Positions 1 through 9,782 of a stretch of 32,397 nucleotides of DNA are shown piece after piece. A program made the translations under genes and the position numbers. The notes below the pieces were generated by a model. That model saw nothing but the letters and a program-made list of their open reading frames with translations. It was not told the origin of the DNA and ran no database searches. The stretch is taken from contig JACNKV010000091.1 in NCBI GenBank assembly GCA_014381855.1, positions 1-32,397 of the forward strand, written 5' to 3'. The first letter of the stretch is position 1; each line of letters starts with the position of its first letter. The stretch is from Fidelibacterota bacterium (lineage in GTDB: Bacteria; Fidelibacterota; Marinisomatia; Marinisomatales; JACNKV01).

Positions 1-360
1 ATTGGATTTTCTAAAGGAAAAAAAGTAGCCTGCAGGTGCCCCATCAGTAGCTACATTCACTAAAAAAGAAGCATAAATCGAACCCGATGTTTGCTCGGTA
101 AAACTTTTCTTATCATCTTCCCCTGTTGTATCAAGTAAAGCTGCATTACCAATTCCTGAAGAAGCATAACTAGTAAAAGATAAACCACCGCTGGAAACCG
201 TGATTGGATTAGTTCCACCTGAACTAAAAGAGAGCCACCCGTGAGTCGTAAGGTTATCCTCTGCAGTATAGTCAAAGTTCTCATTTAATAGTTGTCCATT
301 TGTAACCTGTTTCAATAACAAAACAACAAGTAAGCGAGAAAATACAGAATTTATTTTCAT
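1..360 (-). CDS. N-terminal part of a secreted protein, runs off the left window edge
   Basis: Reverse complement of 360..1 is open from ATG: MKINSVFSRLLVVLLLKQVTNGQLLNENFDYTAEDNLTTHGWLSFSSGGTNPITVSSGGLSFTSYASSG...; signal-peptide-like start. Absent from the ORF track because no stop lies in the window. Confidence 0.75.
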   Translation of the reverse strand, partial: MKINSVFSRLLVVLLLKQVTNGQLLNENFDYTAEDNLTTHGWLSFSSGGTNPITVSSGGLSFTSYASSGIGNAALLDTTGEDDKKSFTEQTSGSIYASFLVNVATDGAPAGYFFSFRKSN

Positions 361-377
361 ATCAAACCCTCATTGAT

Positions 378-422
378 TTTGAATTGACAATTCAAATTCT
401 GTCTGATTATAGCCAATCAGAC
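378..422 (+). promoter_or_regulatory. Candidate promoter/operator for lysA-namZ: TTGACA (384-389), 17 nt, TTATAG (407-412), inside two palindromes
   Basis: TTTGAATTG-A-CAATTCAAA (378-396) covers the -35; GTCTGATT-ATAGCC-AATCAGAC (401-422) covers the -10. Lies between divergent genes. Confidence 0.5.
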
Positions 423-528
423 CTCAAAGTCTACAAATAAACCATGAGAATTTCATTATAAAACTCGGGTAAGAAAATGATGATCCATATTAAATTCACA
501 TAGTTTGAATAATAAGAATAACACCATT

Positions 529-1779
529 ATGAATGCCCATCCACTTTATAAACTCATTACAGATAAAACACTTTTTGAGGTGATAGCCAAACGGTTCGGA
601 TCACCCACCTATATCTATTCCAAAGAGCGAATTGAAAATAATTTACGCAGTCTGAATCATTCACTATCCTCTTATTTCAAGCGGTACAACATCTGTTATG
701 CGTTGAAAGCAAACAGCAATCCTCATTTGGTAAAGGTAATGAAAGGGATACTCCCCTCACTCTCTGCTGATTGTTCTAGTCCAGGAGAGATATTTGTTGC
801 CGAACAATCCGGAATCAATCTACAAAATTGCATTTTCACAGGAAACTATGAATCTGAGGGAGATCTAAAATCCGCGCTACGGGCAGGAATCCATATCAAT
901 CTCGATGACATTACTTCATTCCATCGGTTGAAATCTATTGGGCTTCCGGCAGAAATATCCTTCCGATTAAATCCGGGATTTGGTAAAGGAAAATTTGCTG
1001 AAATTACTACCGCCGGTGAGAAAGCTAAATTTGGGATTCCCAAAGAAGATATTATTTCTGCTTACCGTCTTGCACGAGAATCGGGGGTGAAAGAATTCGG
1101 GCTGCAATGCATGGCGGGTTCAGGCGTGTTAGACGAAAATTATTTCCCGAAACTCTTATCAGCGATTTTAGATTCGGCACGTGAGATTGAAACAACACTC
1201 AAAATTCGCTTCAACCATATCTCAATCGGCGGCGGGTTCGGTATACCATATCATGAGGACGAATCACCGCTAAATATTGATACAGTATTTTCTGAACTGA
1301 GTAAAGTATTTTATTCATATTATGAACCATCAGGTGCACCTGCTTTTTGGATTGAACCGGGGAAATACATTATGGGAGATGCCGGAATATTACTGGCGAA
1401 AGTCATCGGTATAAAGCACAGCTATAAAAAATATATCGGACTAGATGCCGGAATGGAAACCCTTATGCGTCCGGCACTTTACAAAGCATATCACAGGATA
1501 TACAAAATTGGTGATCCGGATGCTCCGATACAAATTACAGCTGATTTCACCGGAAGCATTTGCGAGAACACAGACAGACTAGCTTATGATCGTCCTTTCC
1601 CTAAAGTCTCTGAAGGTGACCTAATTGCGATTATGGATACAGGTGCCTACGGTTTTTCAATGGCGCATAATTTTAATACGCGACCACGTCCTGCAGAAGT
1701 TCTTCTGGACGGCGATAATCCGGTTCTTATCCGAAAACGGGAAACCATTGAGGAGATTTTTTTAAACTGTAATATTTAA
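529..1779 (+). CDS. lysA: Diaminopimelate decarboxylase family (PLP fold-type III) protein
   Basis: Motifs YALKANSNP, GGGFGIPY, EPGKYIMGDAGILLAKV, CENTDRL, GAYGFSMAHNFNTRPRPAEVLL. ORF track starts at TTG 505; in-frame ATG at 529 is more likely. Confidence 0.85.
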   Translation: MNAHPLYKLITDKTLFEVIAKRFGSPTYIYSKERIENNLRSLNHSLSSYFKRYNICYALKANSNPHLVKVMKGILPSLSADCSSPGEIFVAEQSGINLQNCIFTGNYESEGDLKSALRAGIHINLDDITSFHRLKSIGLPAEISFRLNPGFGKGKFAEITTAGEKAKFGIPKEDIISAYRLARESGVKEFGLQCMAGSGVLDENYFPKLLSAILDSAREIETTLKIRFNHISIGGGFGIPYHEDESPLNIDTVFSELSKVFYSYYEPSGAPAFWIEPGKYIMGDAGILLAKVIGIKHSYKKYIGLDAGMETLMRPALYKAYHRIYKIGDPDAPIQITADFTGSICENTDRLAYDRPFPKVSEGDLIAIMDTGAYGFSMAHNFNTRPRPAEVLLDGDNPVLIRKRETIEEIFLNCNI

Positions 1780-3059
1780 TGCCTAAGATACTTAAAAAGA
1801 CAACAACACTTTATCTGTGCCTACTGGTTGGACTTTTTCTCACGAGCATCTACCTTACTCGTGAGAGATACCTTAGCGATAGCGAAGCTGATAACGTTTC
1901 AGTGCTGACAGGATTGGATGTTCTTCTTAGTCAACAATCCGAAGGGCTCGAAGGTAAAACCATTGCACTTGTAACAAATCATACGGGTCTAGATAAAAAC
2001 GGAATCCCAAATTATATAAACCTGATGGAGTTAGAGGACGTTAATCTCAAGGTAATATTCTCACCTGAACATGGTTTATTCGGCGAGGCGACCGCCGGAG
2101 AACACATAAGTTATAATGAAAAGAATGCGGCGCTTCCAGCCGTAATTAGCCTTTATGGTAAAACGAAAAAACCAACCAAAGATATGCTGGAAAATATCGA
2201 TTTAATTCTTTATGACATTCAAGACATCGGAGCCAGGTTTTATACGTACATTTCCACGCTGGGTTTAGTTATGGAAACAGCCGGAGAATTGGGGATTCCT
2301 GTGCTTGTTTTGGATAGACCTAATCCCATCAGAGGAGACCGAATCGAAGGACCGGTTTTAGATATAGCTTACCAATCTTTTGTCGGGTATTATCCAATTC
2401 CAATTCAATACGGGTTAACCGTTGGGGAATTGGCAAAGATGATCGTCGGTGAAAATTGGATTCATCCCACTCCACACTTAGAGGTAATACAAGTTCAGAA
2501 CTGGGAACGCCATCTATGGTATGATGAAATTAATCTGCCATGGATAAAACCATCGCCGAACATTCCTGATTTGGAAACCGCCATCATTTACCCCGGAATG
2601 TGCCTGATGGAAGGAACAAACATCAGTGAGGGACGCGGGACTCAATCTCCTTTCAAACAAATCGGAGCTCCGTGGATTGATGGGGCAAACCTTGCTCATG
2701 AGTTAAACAAACAAAATTTACCGGGAGTCGTATTCTCGGTGACTAATTTTACTCCAAAATCCATCCCCGGAATGGCAATGAATCCAAAATATTTGGGTGA
2801 GCAGTGCAACGGAATTGAAATTATTATTACTGATAGAGATGCATATCGAAGTGTTGCCATCGGTGTGCAGATTCTTTTGGCTATTCACTCGTTATATCCA
2901 AGCCAGTTTCAACTTACACCTTTCATAGACACGTTATGGGGTTCAAATAAATTAAGGTACGGAATTATTTCTGGTTTATCTTTTGAGGATATCACGAAAA
3001 AATCAATGCTAACAACAAAAACCTTAAAAATAAGATGCAAAGATTATATTATTTACTAA
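1779..3059 (+). CDS. DUF1343 / NamZ-like exo-beta-N-acetylmuramidase, membrane-anchored or exported
   Basis: TNHTGLDKNG, SPEHGLFGEATAGE, LYDIQDIGARFYTYISTLG, VLDRPNPI, EGTNISEGRGTQSPFKQIGAPW are typical DUF1343 motifs; N-terminal hydrophobic segment; TAATG overlap with the upstream stop. Confidence 0.85.
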   Translation: MPKILKKTTTLYLCLLVGLFLTSIYLTRERYLSDSEADNVSVLTGLDVLLSQQSEGLEGKTIALVTNHTGLDKNGIPNYINLMELEDVNLKVIFSPEHGLFGEATAGEHISYNEKNAALPAVISLYGKTKKPTKDMLENIDLILYDIQDIGARFYTYISTLGLVMETAGELGIPVLVLDRPNPIRGDRIEGPVLDIAYQSFVGYYPIPIQYGLTVGELAKMIVGENWIHPTPHLEVIQVQNWERHLWYDEINLPWIKPSPNIPDLETAIIYPGMCLMEGTNISEGRGTQSPFKQIGAPWIDGANLAHELNKQNLPGVVFSVTNFTPKSIPGMAMNPKYLGEQCNGIEIIITDRDAYRSVAIGVQILLAIHSLYPSQFQLTPFIDTLWGSNKLRYGIISGLSFEDITKKSMLTTKTLKIRCKDYIIY

Positions 3060-3097
3060 CTTTGAAGGTGATTTAATGATCCTTAAGACAACATAAC

Positions 3098-4936
3098 ATG
3101 AAACAAATAAAAGTACTTCTCTTCATTCTTTTTATACCTATAACCGGTTTAATCTCTCAGCAGAGTAATACGGAATTTCGTTCTACGTGGGTTATCACTT
3201 GGAATCATATCTCTTCCAGTGATACACCGGCGCAGGGGATGGAAAGAATCCGTATTATTATGGATAATCATAAGGCAGCAAATATGAATGCTGTTCTATT
3301 TCAAGTTCGGCAAAGCGGTACAGCCTATTACAATTCGTCTTTTGAACCCTACGGATCCTATTCCGGGTACGAATATCCTGGATATGATCCTCTGGCATAT
3401 GCTGTTGAACAGGCACATTTGAGAGGACTTGAACTCCATGCTTGGTTCAACACGTTTGCAGCTGCAAGTACATATCCGGGTACACCGGCAGCAGAACATC
3501 CTGAATGGGTTTGCCGTGATAGAGATGGACTTTCTATGAGTTCTTATCGTGCTTTATCTCCCGGGCTTGAAGACGTAAGAGAATACACGGTGAATGTCGC
3601 GATGGAAATTGTAAACAATTATGATATCGATGGTTTACACTTAGATTACGTAAGATGGAATGAGCATTCAAATGGACATAGACAAGATATTAGTCATAAA
3701 GAAGAACTACAAAGAATGGATGGATACATAAGTGACGAAGAGCTAGAGGCCTTAACCAATAATCGTTCAGGAAGATATTTGTATGACTACCTCCATCCAT
3801 ACAACGGGGGTGTACCTGAGGGTTATTCATCCTGGGAAGAATGGTGGCGATGGTGTGTAACAGAATTTGTTACGACGCTGCATGACTCGATCCAAGCCGT
3901 AAAACCACATGTTCGTCTTTCTGCGGCTGTTCTGGGAAAATATAACTGGTCGGGGTGGCAAGGCTATGGGAGTGTCTATCAAGACGCCGCTCTCTGGTTC
4001 AATGAAGGATATGTTGACCAACTCATGCCCATGCACTATCATTGGACCAGCCCGCAAAGTTTTTACGGTATGTTAGAAGGAAATTGCCCGGAATGCTGGG
4101 GACAATATATTCAACCCGGGGTTGGAGAAGGTCGGCTGTTCTCCGTCGGTCCGGGTTCGTATATCCTTAATGAGTATAATGTATGGAGTAATCATGCTCC
4201 GATAGTTGATTCTTGTCGCACGATTCCTTGGGTAGATGGATTTCAATTCTTCAGTTATGGGACTTGGGATGATCACAATTATTGGGACTTTGCCGGACAT
4301 ACCTTTTTTGACAATCAGACAAAAATTCGGAATATCTCTTCAAACTTTGGAGATACTCCGGATGCTCCCGGGCTATTCATTACATATGTTGATTCACTCA
4401 CTCATGATCTGACTGTTATTCCGAAACAAACGAATGAAAACATGTGGTCAATACTATATCGGTCGATCGATGGAGAAATCAATTTGGATAATGCAGAAAT
4501 CATTAATATTCATTTCGGGCGTTTGTCGTATACTATTCGCTCATATTTTACAGATGTTGATGATTCACTCTTTATTTATGCTTCTACTACCCTTAATCGT
4601 TATTGGACAGAATCACCCTTATCTTCAATTGTGTTGGCAAGCAGGAATCCTCTGCCTTCAAGTTCTTCCTTAGGAAATCTCTATCCTAATCCGTTTAAGA
4701 AAAATATTTCGATACAGTTTTCTATAACCGGACTTGATGATATCACTATTAACATCTTTAATATCTTAGGCCAAAAAGTAACCACATTAATCCAAGATGC
4801 TATTCTCCCCGGAAGTTATACAATATCCTGGGATGGAAAAACACTCAATGGAAGTTTAGCATCAAGTGGAATATATTTTGCGGTTATGAAAACTAACAAT
4901 GAAATAAAATGTAAAAAAATCTGTCTCGTGAAGTAA
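3098..4936 (+). CDS. GHL10-type (DUF187-like) glycosyl hydrolase with C-terminal T9SS sorting domain
   Basis: EFRSTWVITWNH, NMNAVLFQVRQSGTAYYNSSFEP, LELHAWFNTFAA, YDIDGLHLDYVRW; C-terminus NLYPNPFKKNISIQF...IFNILGQKV...SSGIYFAVMKTNN. Confidence 0.8.
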   Translation: MKQIKVLLFILFIPITGLISQQSNTEFRSTWVITWNHISSSDTPAQGMERIRIIMDNHKAANMNAVLFQVRQSGTAYYNSSFEPYGSYSGYEYPGYDPLAYAVEQAHLRGLELHAWFNTFAAASTYPGTPAAEHPEWVCRDRDGLSMSSYRALSPGLEDVREYTVNVAMEIVNNYDIDGLHLDYVRWNEHSNGHRQDISHKEELQRMDGYISDEELEALTNNRSGRYLYDYLHPYNGGVPEGYSSWEEWWRWCVTEFVTTLHDSIQAVKPHVRLSAAVLGKYNWSGWQGYGSVYQDAALWFNEGYVDQLMPMHYHWTSPQSFYGMLEGNCPECWGQYIQPGVGEGRLFSVGPGSYILNEYNVWSNHAPIVDSCRTIPWVDGFQFFSYGTWDDHNYWDFAGHTFFDNQTKIRNISSNFGDTPDAPGLFITYVDSLTHDLTVIPKQTNENMWSILYRSIDGEINLDNAEIINIHFGRLSYTIRSYFTDVDDSLFIYASTTLNRYWTESPLSSIVLASRNPLPSSSSLGNLYPNPFKKNISIQFSITGLDDITINIFNILGQKVTTLIQDAILPGSYTISWDGKTLNGSLASSGIYFAVMKTNNEIKCKKICLVK

Positions 4937-5021
4937 GTTTCTGTTTTTCATATACGAGTTTTACAGGTTCACTTTCATATATTTACAATACTGGCAGAAG
5001 ATATTAATTTAGACCTAAATT

Positions 5022-7712
5022 TTATTTCAACAGCACCATTTTCTTTACATAACGATGTGTTCCATTTTGCATTATAGCGAAATACGTCCCGGTAGAAACA
5101 GCCTTACCATACATATCTTTGCCATTCCATTTTACATGATGTAAACCTGCTTGCCGGTTTTCATTTATTAAGGTTTTCACAAGTTGTCCCCGTAGGTTGT
5201 AAATATCCAGTCGTACATCACCATTAGACGGTAGCTGAAAACGTATTATTGTCGTTGGGTTAAATGGATTTGGAAATACACTGTGCAGCATAGGAATTCT
5301 AGGAAGTACGGCATTATTATCATCTACATTCATATGAATATCAAATCCAAAATAGGTTAATAATTTTTCCATAAACTCGATGCGATTACTCTCAGTGTAA
5401 ATTGTTTCAAAGGGTATTCCCAAAATAAAAAATGCCGCTTCTTGCGTCCCCTGTGGGACAAACCCGGTCCAACCGACACCTGCCCGTCGATTGTTTGCAT
5501 ATTTTAGCATCGTGGCAGAACCGGTCTGCAAAGAGAATGCGTCAGGATAATCTTCTTCATAAACACCATGCAGGCCGTCGTCATAAGAAAAACTCAGTCC
5601 GAAAAATGGAGTATCCTGTACACCATTGACGGAAAAAGATTCTGCATCATCATAGGCCATACCGACTTTGAAATAGTTATAGATGAAATCGTTGTCCTGT
5701 GCATCGCCCCGATAATCAAGATCCCAAGCGATTTCAGAACCGGTTACAAACATTTTTCCGCCCTGGCGAAGGTAGGCTTTTACCAATTCTTGCTCAGAAT
5801 CACTGAATGTTTCATCAGCTGTACTTTCATCGCCTAACAACCAAAAGACAGCCTCATATCCTTCCATTTCTATTTCTCCATCCACTAACGTGGAGTTTTC
5901 TATTGTTTCGAACGAAACGCCCAACGTCTTGAGTGCCTTTCCCGCAGTCATCGCGAATGGATGATAAGGCAATGAATAACTGCCTGATCCTGTATTTCTA
6001 TCGAACCCATCAACAAGGAGGATTTTCTGGTCTGTACTCCCCACATTAGCGCCATAATAATCCGAGGGGAGGCTTTCCGAGATGCTGTCTTCAGCAGAAA
6101 TATTTGTGATCTTAAAAAAATTATGTGAATCCAAGCTGTTGAGATCCATGGCAAGCTGATTAATATGTTGCGGGGCAGTTCCCAGAATATCCCAGTCCAC
6201 CCCATCATTTGAACCGTAAATAGTGTAGCCATAGGAGAAAGTATTGTTAATACCATCCCATTTTAGCCTGAGACTATCGTTGACAATAACTGATTTAAAA
6301 TCCGTTCGAATAACCGGTGATTCTTGAGAATTCATATAAACATAGTATCTTGGGGTATATGAATTTAATTGGCTCAATGTGTAGGTGTGATAATTCACCT
6401 TCCAATCGTAACCGGATGCTTCAGCTGTTACAAGAGAACCATCTGTATTTTGATGGACAAATAATCTTACGTGCCCAACTTTATGGATGGCATCCCCCGG
6501 TTTCAATTCGCTCCATGAATCATAAGCAATCGTAATCCAATCATCCATCATGCTTGTAGAATAATGCACAGGAAGCTTCCAGCATCTTGAGACAAAACCC
6601 GAACAATCGACCCCACACGTGTATGAGCTGACTCCGGATGTCTCTTTATCCCCTGCATACATACCGCTCTGCATTCCTCCATCATATCCTGAAAGCGTGT
6701 TGAATCCACCCCATTTATACGGGATGCTGTAATTTGTCCCAACCCCAACCCAGTCGGGGGTTTCAATATAGACGCCGTCGGGGTCCTGGATCAATCCGCC
6801 TGTGAGATTGTCTTCGGTGGCCGTCCATTCATGATAGGTATATTGATAGGCGGTTGTCAAAGCTTCAGATGGTGTTACGGGAGGATAGTCTAAAGATTCA
6901 CGGTTGTTTTTGCTCTCTTCATCGATTCTTAAAATATCCGGTTCATTCATAATTTCGTCATTAAAGTGATAGTTGATATTATATTTCTCAGGGAGTATAT
7001 ACCTTTTGAGAGTATTCGGAATCTCCCCATTAAACATCCAACCTATAATGTGAATTCCCTCAGTAGAAGAAATCATTTTATATAAATTTCCTTCATCCAC
7101 ATAAAATTCTTCGGGTATATATGTATGCAAATGTACCGGAAAATCAAATATAGCCTTTTTGATTCCGTAGCGGTCATACAAAATAACATCCCGTTGGACA
7201 ATTAACGGCACGTCTCTTGTGATTATTTCGCGTAAAATATAATAATACTCCTCACGTAATTTCCCAATGCAGGACAAGTATCCTAAATTTTCCTCATGGA
7301 CAGAAAATAGTACTTTACCGTTTTTAACAACTGCACCCTGACCTCTTTTAACCAGTTTTGTTTCAATCTCACCCATGTGAACGCCCTTATCGTAGTGAGT
7401 ATAAAACACCTGACCGTTTTCAGAAATATTAAAGTAATCGATATCCTTCGATGGAATGCGTTCAATCATTTGCAGTTTGGTATTTGAAAATGTTTTTAGA
7501 GACATGTTTTCTTTATCTAAAATATAGACAATTTCGTCATACACTTTAAATGCCGTTGGGCCATAAGTTCCTCCCGGAGCTTCACGCAAGCCTGCGTGGG
7601 TATCTCCCCCGCCCCAAGGCAAAGAGAGTAATTCTTTGTAAACAAATTGGCCGGATATCTGTGATTGAAATATCACAAAAATAAGAGATAAGAATTTTAA
7701 TCTGAAATTCAT
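5022..7712 (-). CDS. Large secreted NlpC/P60-like cysteine peptidase with T9SS sorting domain
   Basis: YKWGG...CGVDCSGFVSRCW plus downstream KPGDAIHKVGHVRLFVHQ (Cys/His motifs); later domain ILLVDGFDRN...GGKMFVTGSEIAWDLD; C-terminus SVFPNPFNPTTIIRFQLP...YVKKMVLLK. Confidence 0.75.
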   Translation of the reverse strand: MNFRLKFLSLIFVIFQSQISGQFVYKELLSLPWGGGDTHAGLREAPGGTYGPTAFKVYDEIVYILDKENMSLKTFSNTKLQMIERIPSKDIDYFNISENGQVFYTHYDKGVHMGEIETKLVKRGQGAVVKNGKVLFSVHEENLGYLSCIGKLREEYYYILREIITRDVPLIVQRDVILYDRYGIKKAIFDFPVHLHTYIPEEFYVDEGNLYKMISSTEGIHIIGWMFNGEIPNTLKRYILPEKYNINYHFNDEIMNEPDILRIDEESKNNRESLDYPPVTPSEALTTAYQYTYHEWTATEDNLTGGLIQDPDGVYIETPDWVGVGTNYSIPYKWGGFNTLSGYDGGMQSGMYAGDKETSGVSSYTCGVDCSGFVSRCWKLPVHYSTSMMDDWITIAYDSWSELKPGDAIHKVGHVRLFVHQNTDGSLVTAEASGYDWKVNYHTYTLSQLNSYTPRYYVYMNSQESPVIRTDFKSVIVNDSLRLKWDGINNTFSYGYTIYGSNDGVDWDILGTAPQHINQLAMDLNSLDSHNFFKITNISAEDSISESLPSDYYGANVGSTDQKILLVDGFDRNTGSGSYSLPYHPFAMTAGKALKTLGVSFETIENSTLVDGEIEMEGYEAVFWLLGDESTADETFSDSEQELVKAYLRQGGKMFVTGSEIAWDLDYRGDAQDNDFIYNYFKVGMAYDDAESFSVNGVQDTPFFGLSFSYDDGLHGVYEEDYPDAFSLQTGSATMLKYANNRRAGVGWTGFVPQGTQEAAFFILGIPFETIYTESNRIEFMEKLLTYFGFDIHMNVDDNNAVLPRIPMLHSVFPNPFNPTTIIRFQLPSNGDVRLDIYNLRGQLVKTLINENRQAGLHHVKWNGKDMYGKAVSTGTYFAIMQNGTHRYVKKMVLLK

Positions 7713-7730
7713 ATTAATTTCCTGTGTAAT

Positions 7731-9035
7731 TTATTTGATGAAACTCATTTTTTGAACATCTGTAAACTCGTTTGACGTTAAATATAAAAAATAGATACCT
7801 GAAGAGGATATATTTCCGTCATGTGTTCGCCCGTCCCATTCAATTGTGTGATGTCCTTTAGTCTGAACATTATCCATAAGCGTTTGCACCTCCCTACCGA
7901 GTAAATCATAAACAACAATTTTAATATGATTGTCAGTAGGAACATCATAAGTAATTATGGTTTGTCTGTTGAACGGGTTTGGATAGTTATTTGAGACAAT
8001 ATACTCCAACGGATATCCTCCCAATTCTACATATCTTCCAATATCGTTGCGTAACTCAGGTAATTTATCATAGATATTATGTCCAGGACAAGATGTATCG
8101 TTATAAGGGTAATCTCGATGTCCTCGTAATACACTGGGGTCATAATTATACTCGCCGGAAATCCATGCATAAAGTGCAACCAGAGAATTAATAGTATCCT
8201 CCGTGAGATGGTCACCGCAGTACGGTTCCGGTGGATGATAACAGCCCAAAACACAAACACCGATGTTCCCGGTGTTGTTGTCCATAACGTGAGCGCCTAT
8301 CACCGTTTCAGGACGGCCCTGATAAATATATCCGGCTTTGTCAACAACAAAATGATAGCCGATATCACTCCACCCACGAACAAACTGATGAAGATCTTGG
8401 ATGGCGCGCATCTGTTCTTTTCCTTCTTCTATGTTTGAAGCGGAAAATCCGGCGGCATGGTGTAACGTCAATTTTGTGTAGTATGGGTGCAAAGAATATC
8501 CATGAGTCGGTGCCCTCGCTCCCCATTCAGCACGAGTAATAATTGTTGGTTTAGGCAAATCGTTTTCTATGGATCTTCCTCGTATGCCGATGTCAGGATA
8601 TTCTTCTAAATCTGGTAGAAATATTCCTGCACTCATAATTGATGGAAGTTCATGAGAGGATGTTATTTTATATTCAAACATGATGGAAGATTGACTCGCC
8701 TCATGTCGGGTATATAAAAAGGTTTTAACTGAATCAGGCAAATCATATTTATTCCCGCGAATCCAAGCGGATGTATTAAGGTGAGCATCAAAATATCGGA
8801 AATATACATCCAAATCTTTAGGAACATTTTTCACTAGGATTGCCGTTCCTTCAGGGTGATAATCCAATGGATACATCTCGGAGCGTCCAATATGTATGTT
8901 TACATCACCGGATATATCGTGCTCAATAACCGAAGTATCCACTACATGAGCGATTTCATTAAGCTGTCCAAAAACAGTCCAACCGGAAAATGTAATACCA
9001 ATGATTACCAACCGTACTATTTTACTCTTATGCAT
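7731..9035 (-). CDS. Secreted N-acetylmuramoyl-L-alanine amidase (Amidase_2/PGRP-like) with T9SS sorting domain
   Basis: ITRAEWGARAP, LTLHHAAG, GYHFVVDKAGYIYQGRPE, GNIGVCVLG, LRGHRDYPYNDTSCPG; C-terminus NNYPNPFNRQTIITYDVP...SSGIYFLYL. Confidence 0.9.
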   Translation of the reverse strand: MHKSKIVRLVIIGITFSGWTVFGQLNEIAHVVDTSVIEHDISGDVNIHIGRSEMYPLDYHPEGTAILVKNVPKDLDVYFRYFDAHLNTSAWIRGNKYDLPDSVKTFLYTRHEASQSSIMFEYKITSSHELPSIMSAGIFLPDLEEYPDIGIRGRSIENDLPKPTIITRAEWGARAPTHGYSLHPYYTKLTLHHAAGFSASNIEEGKEQMRAIQDLHQFVRGWSDIGYHFVVDKAGYIYQGRPETVIGAHVMDNNTGNIGVCVLGCYHPPEPYCGDHLTEDTINSLVALYAWISGEYNYDPSVLRGHRDYPYNDTSCPGHNIYDKLPELRNDIGRYVELGGYPLEYIVSNNYPNPFNRQTIITYDVPTDNHIKIVVYDLLGREVQTLMDNVQTKGHHTIEWDGRTHDGNISSSGIYFLYLTSNEFTDVQKMSFIK

Positions 9036-9086
9036 AGTTTTAAATTAAATAATAAATCTAATCAAACTAAATAGAATCCTATGACA

Positions 9087-9642
9087 GGGGTTGCATGTAT
9101 TTTGTTTATGGTGATTCACCGTTCAAGTTAATCATCCTATTTTATTCTGCCAAAGCATATTCATTTTTTTTGTTCTTAATGCGACCACATAATAGGCTCC
9201 TTCCTGACTCCAATTCATTCCTTGTCGCAAACTCTAAAGCCAACGTCTCTAAAGATTGACTCATGTATCCCCGGGGCATCCATGTATCCAATGGATGTAC
9301 GTCAGACTTTCCAGTGCTCCTGTAACGGCGTCACTGTATAAATATATCTCCAAACACACAACGTAGCTTACGACGCACTTTACCCTGATTTATATAACCC
9401 GGGATATCATCTTTGAACGCTTGACTCAGTTGCTTGTCCATATCTGATAGGTAGGCTGATAACTGTTTTTAAGCTCTACCCGAACTTGAGCTTGGATTGA
9501 TGTCTCAAATGTGTCGAAATCTTCGTAACTTCTCTCTAATTTTATGACCAATGTTAAATCTTGCATGGTAGTTCACTCCTCTGTTTTTTTGTAAATAAGG
9601 GTGAACCATCTTTTATTTACCACAACTATTTTATATGCAACC
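9087..9642 (-). mobile_element. Degenerate, internally deleted ISLre2/UPF0236-family insertion sequence relic
   Basis: Minus-strand fragments: MQDLTLVIKLERSYEDFDTFETSIQAQVRVEL / YLSDMDKQLSQAFKDDIPGYINQGKVRRKLRCVFGDIFIQ*RRYRSTGKSDVHPLDTWMPRGYMSQSLETLALEFATRN / NWSQEGAYYVVALRTKK; candidate terminal inverted repeat GGTTGCATRTA and flanking CCTATGACA direct repeats (9078-9086, 9641-9649). Confidence 0.7.
9132..9566 (-). pseudogene. Transposase pseudogene inside the IS relic (frameshift, nonsense and internal deletion)
   Basis: Start ATG at 9566 with upstream GAGGAGTG; frame changes near a poly-A; FIQ*RRYR stop; N- and C-terminal parts joined directly with the catalytic core missing. Confidence 0.7.
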
Positions 9643-9782
9643 TATGACAAACAAATAGTGCACAAAAAAAGTAAGAACATTTTGGGTATTTAATTACAAA
9701 GAGAAGACTGTGCAAAGCCTTCTAAAAATTACAAAGATAGATTTGAGTAGAATTATATTTCAGTACTTCGAAGACACAAGGT

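Noticed and set aside
360-528. Lysine riboswitch upstream of lysA
   Set aside because: Only simple palindromes are present; the region is too short and lacks the complex lysine-riboswitch fold.
9567-9782. Additional gene between the IS relic and the PorV-family gene
   Set aside because: AT-rich and stop-dense on both strands; no convincing ORF.
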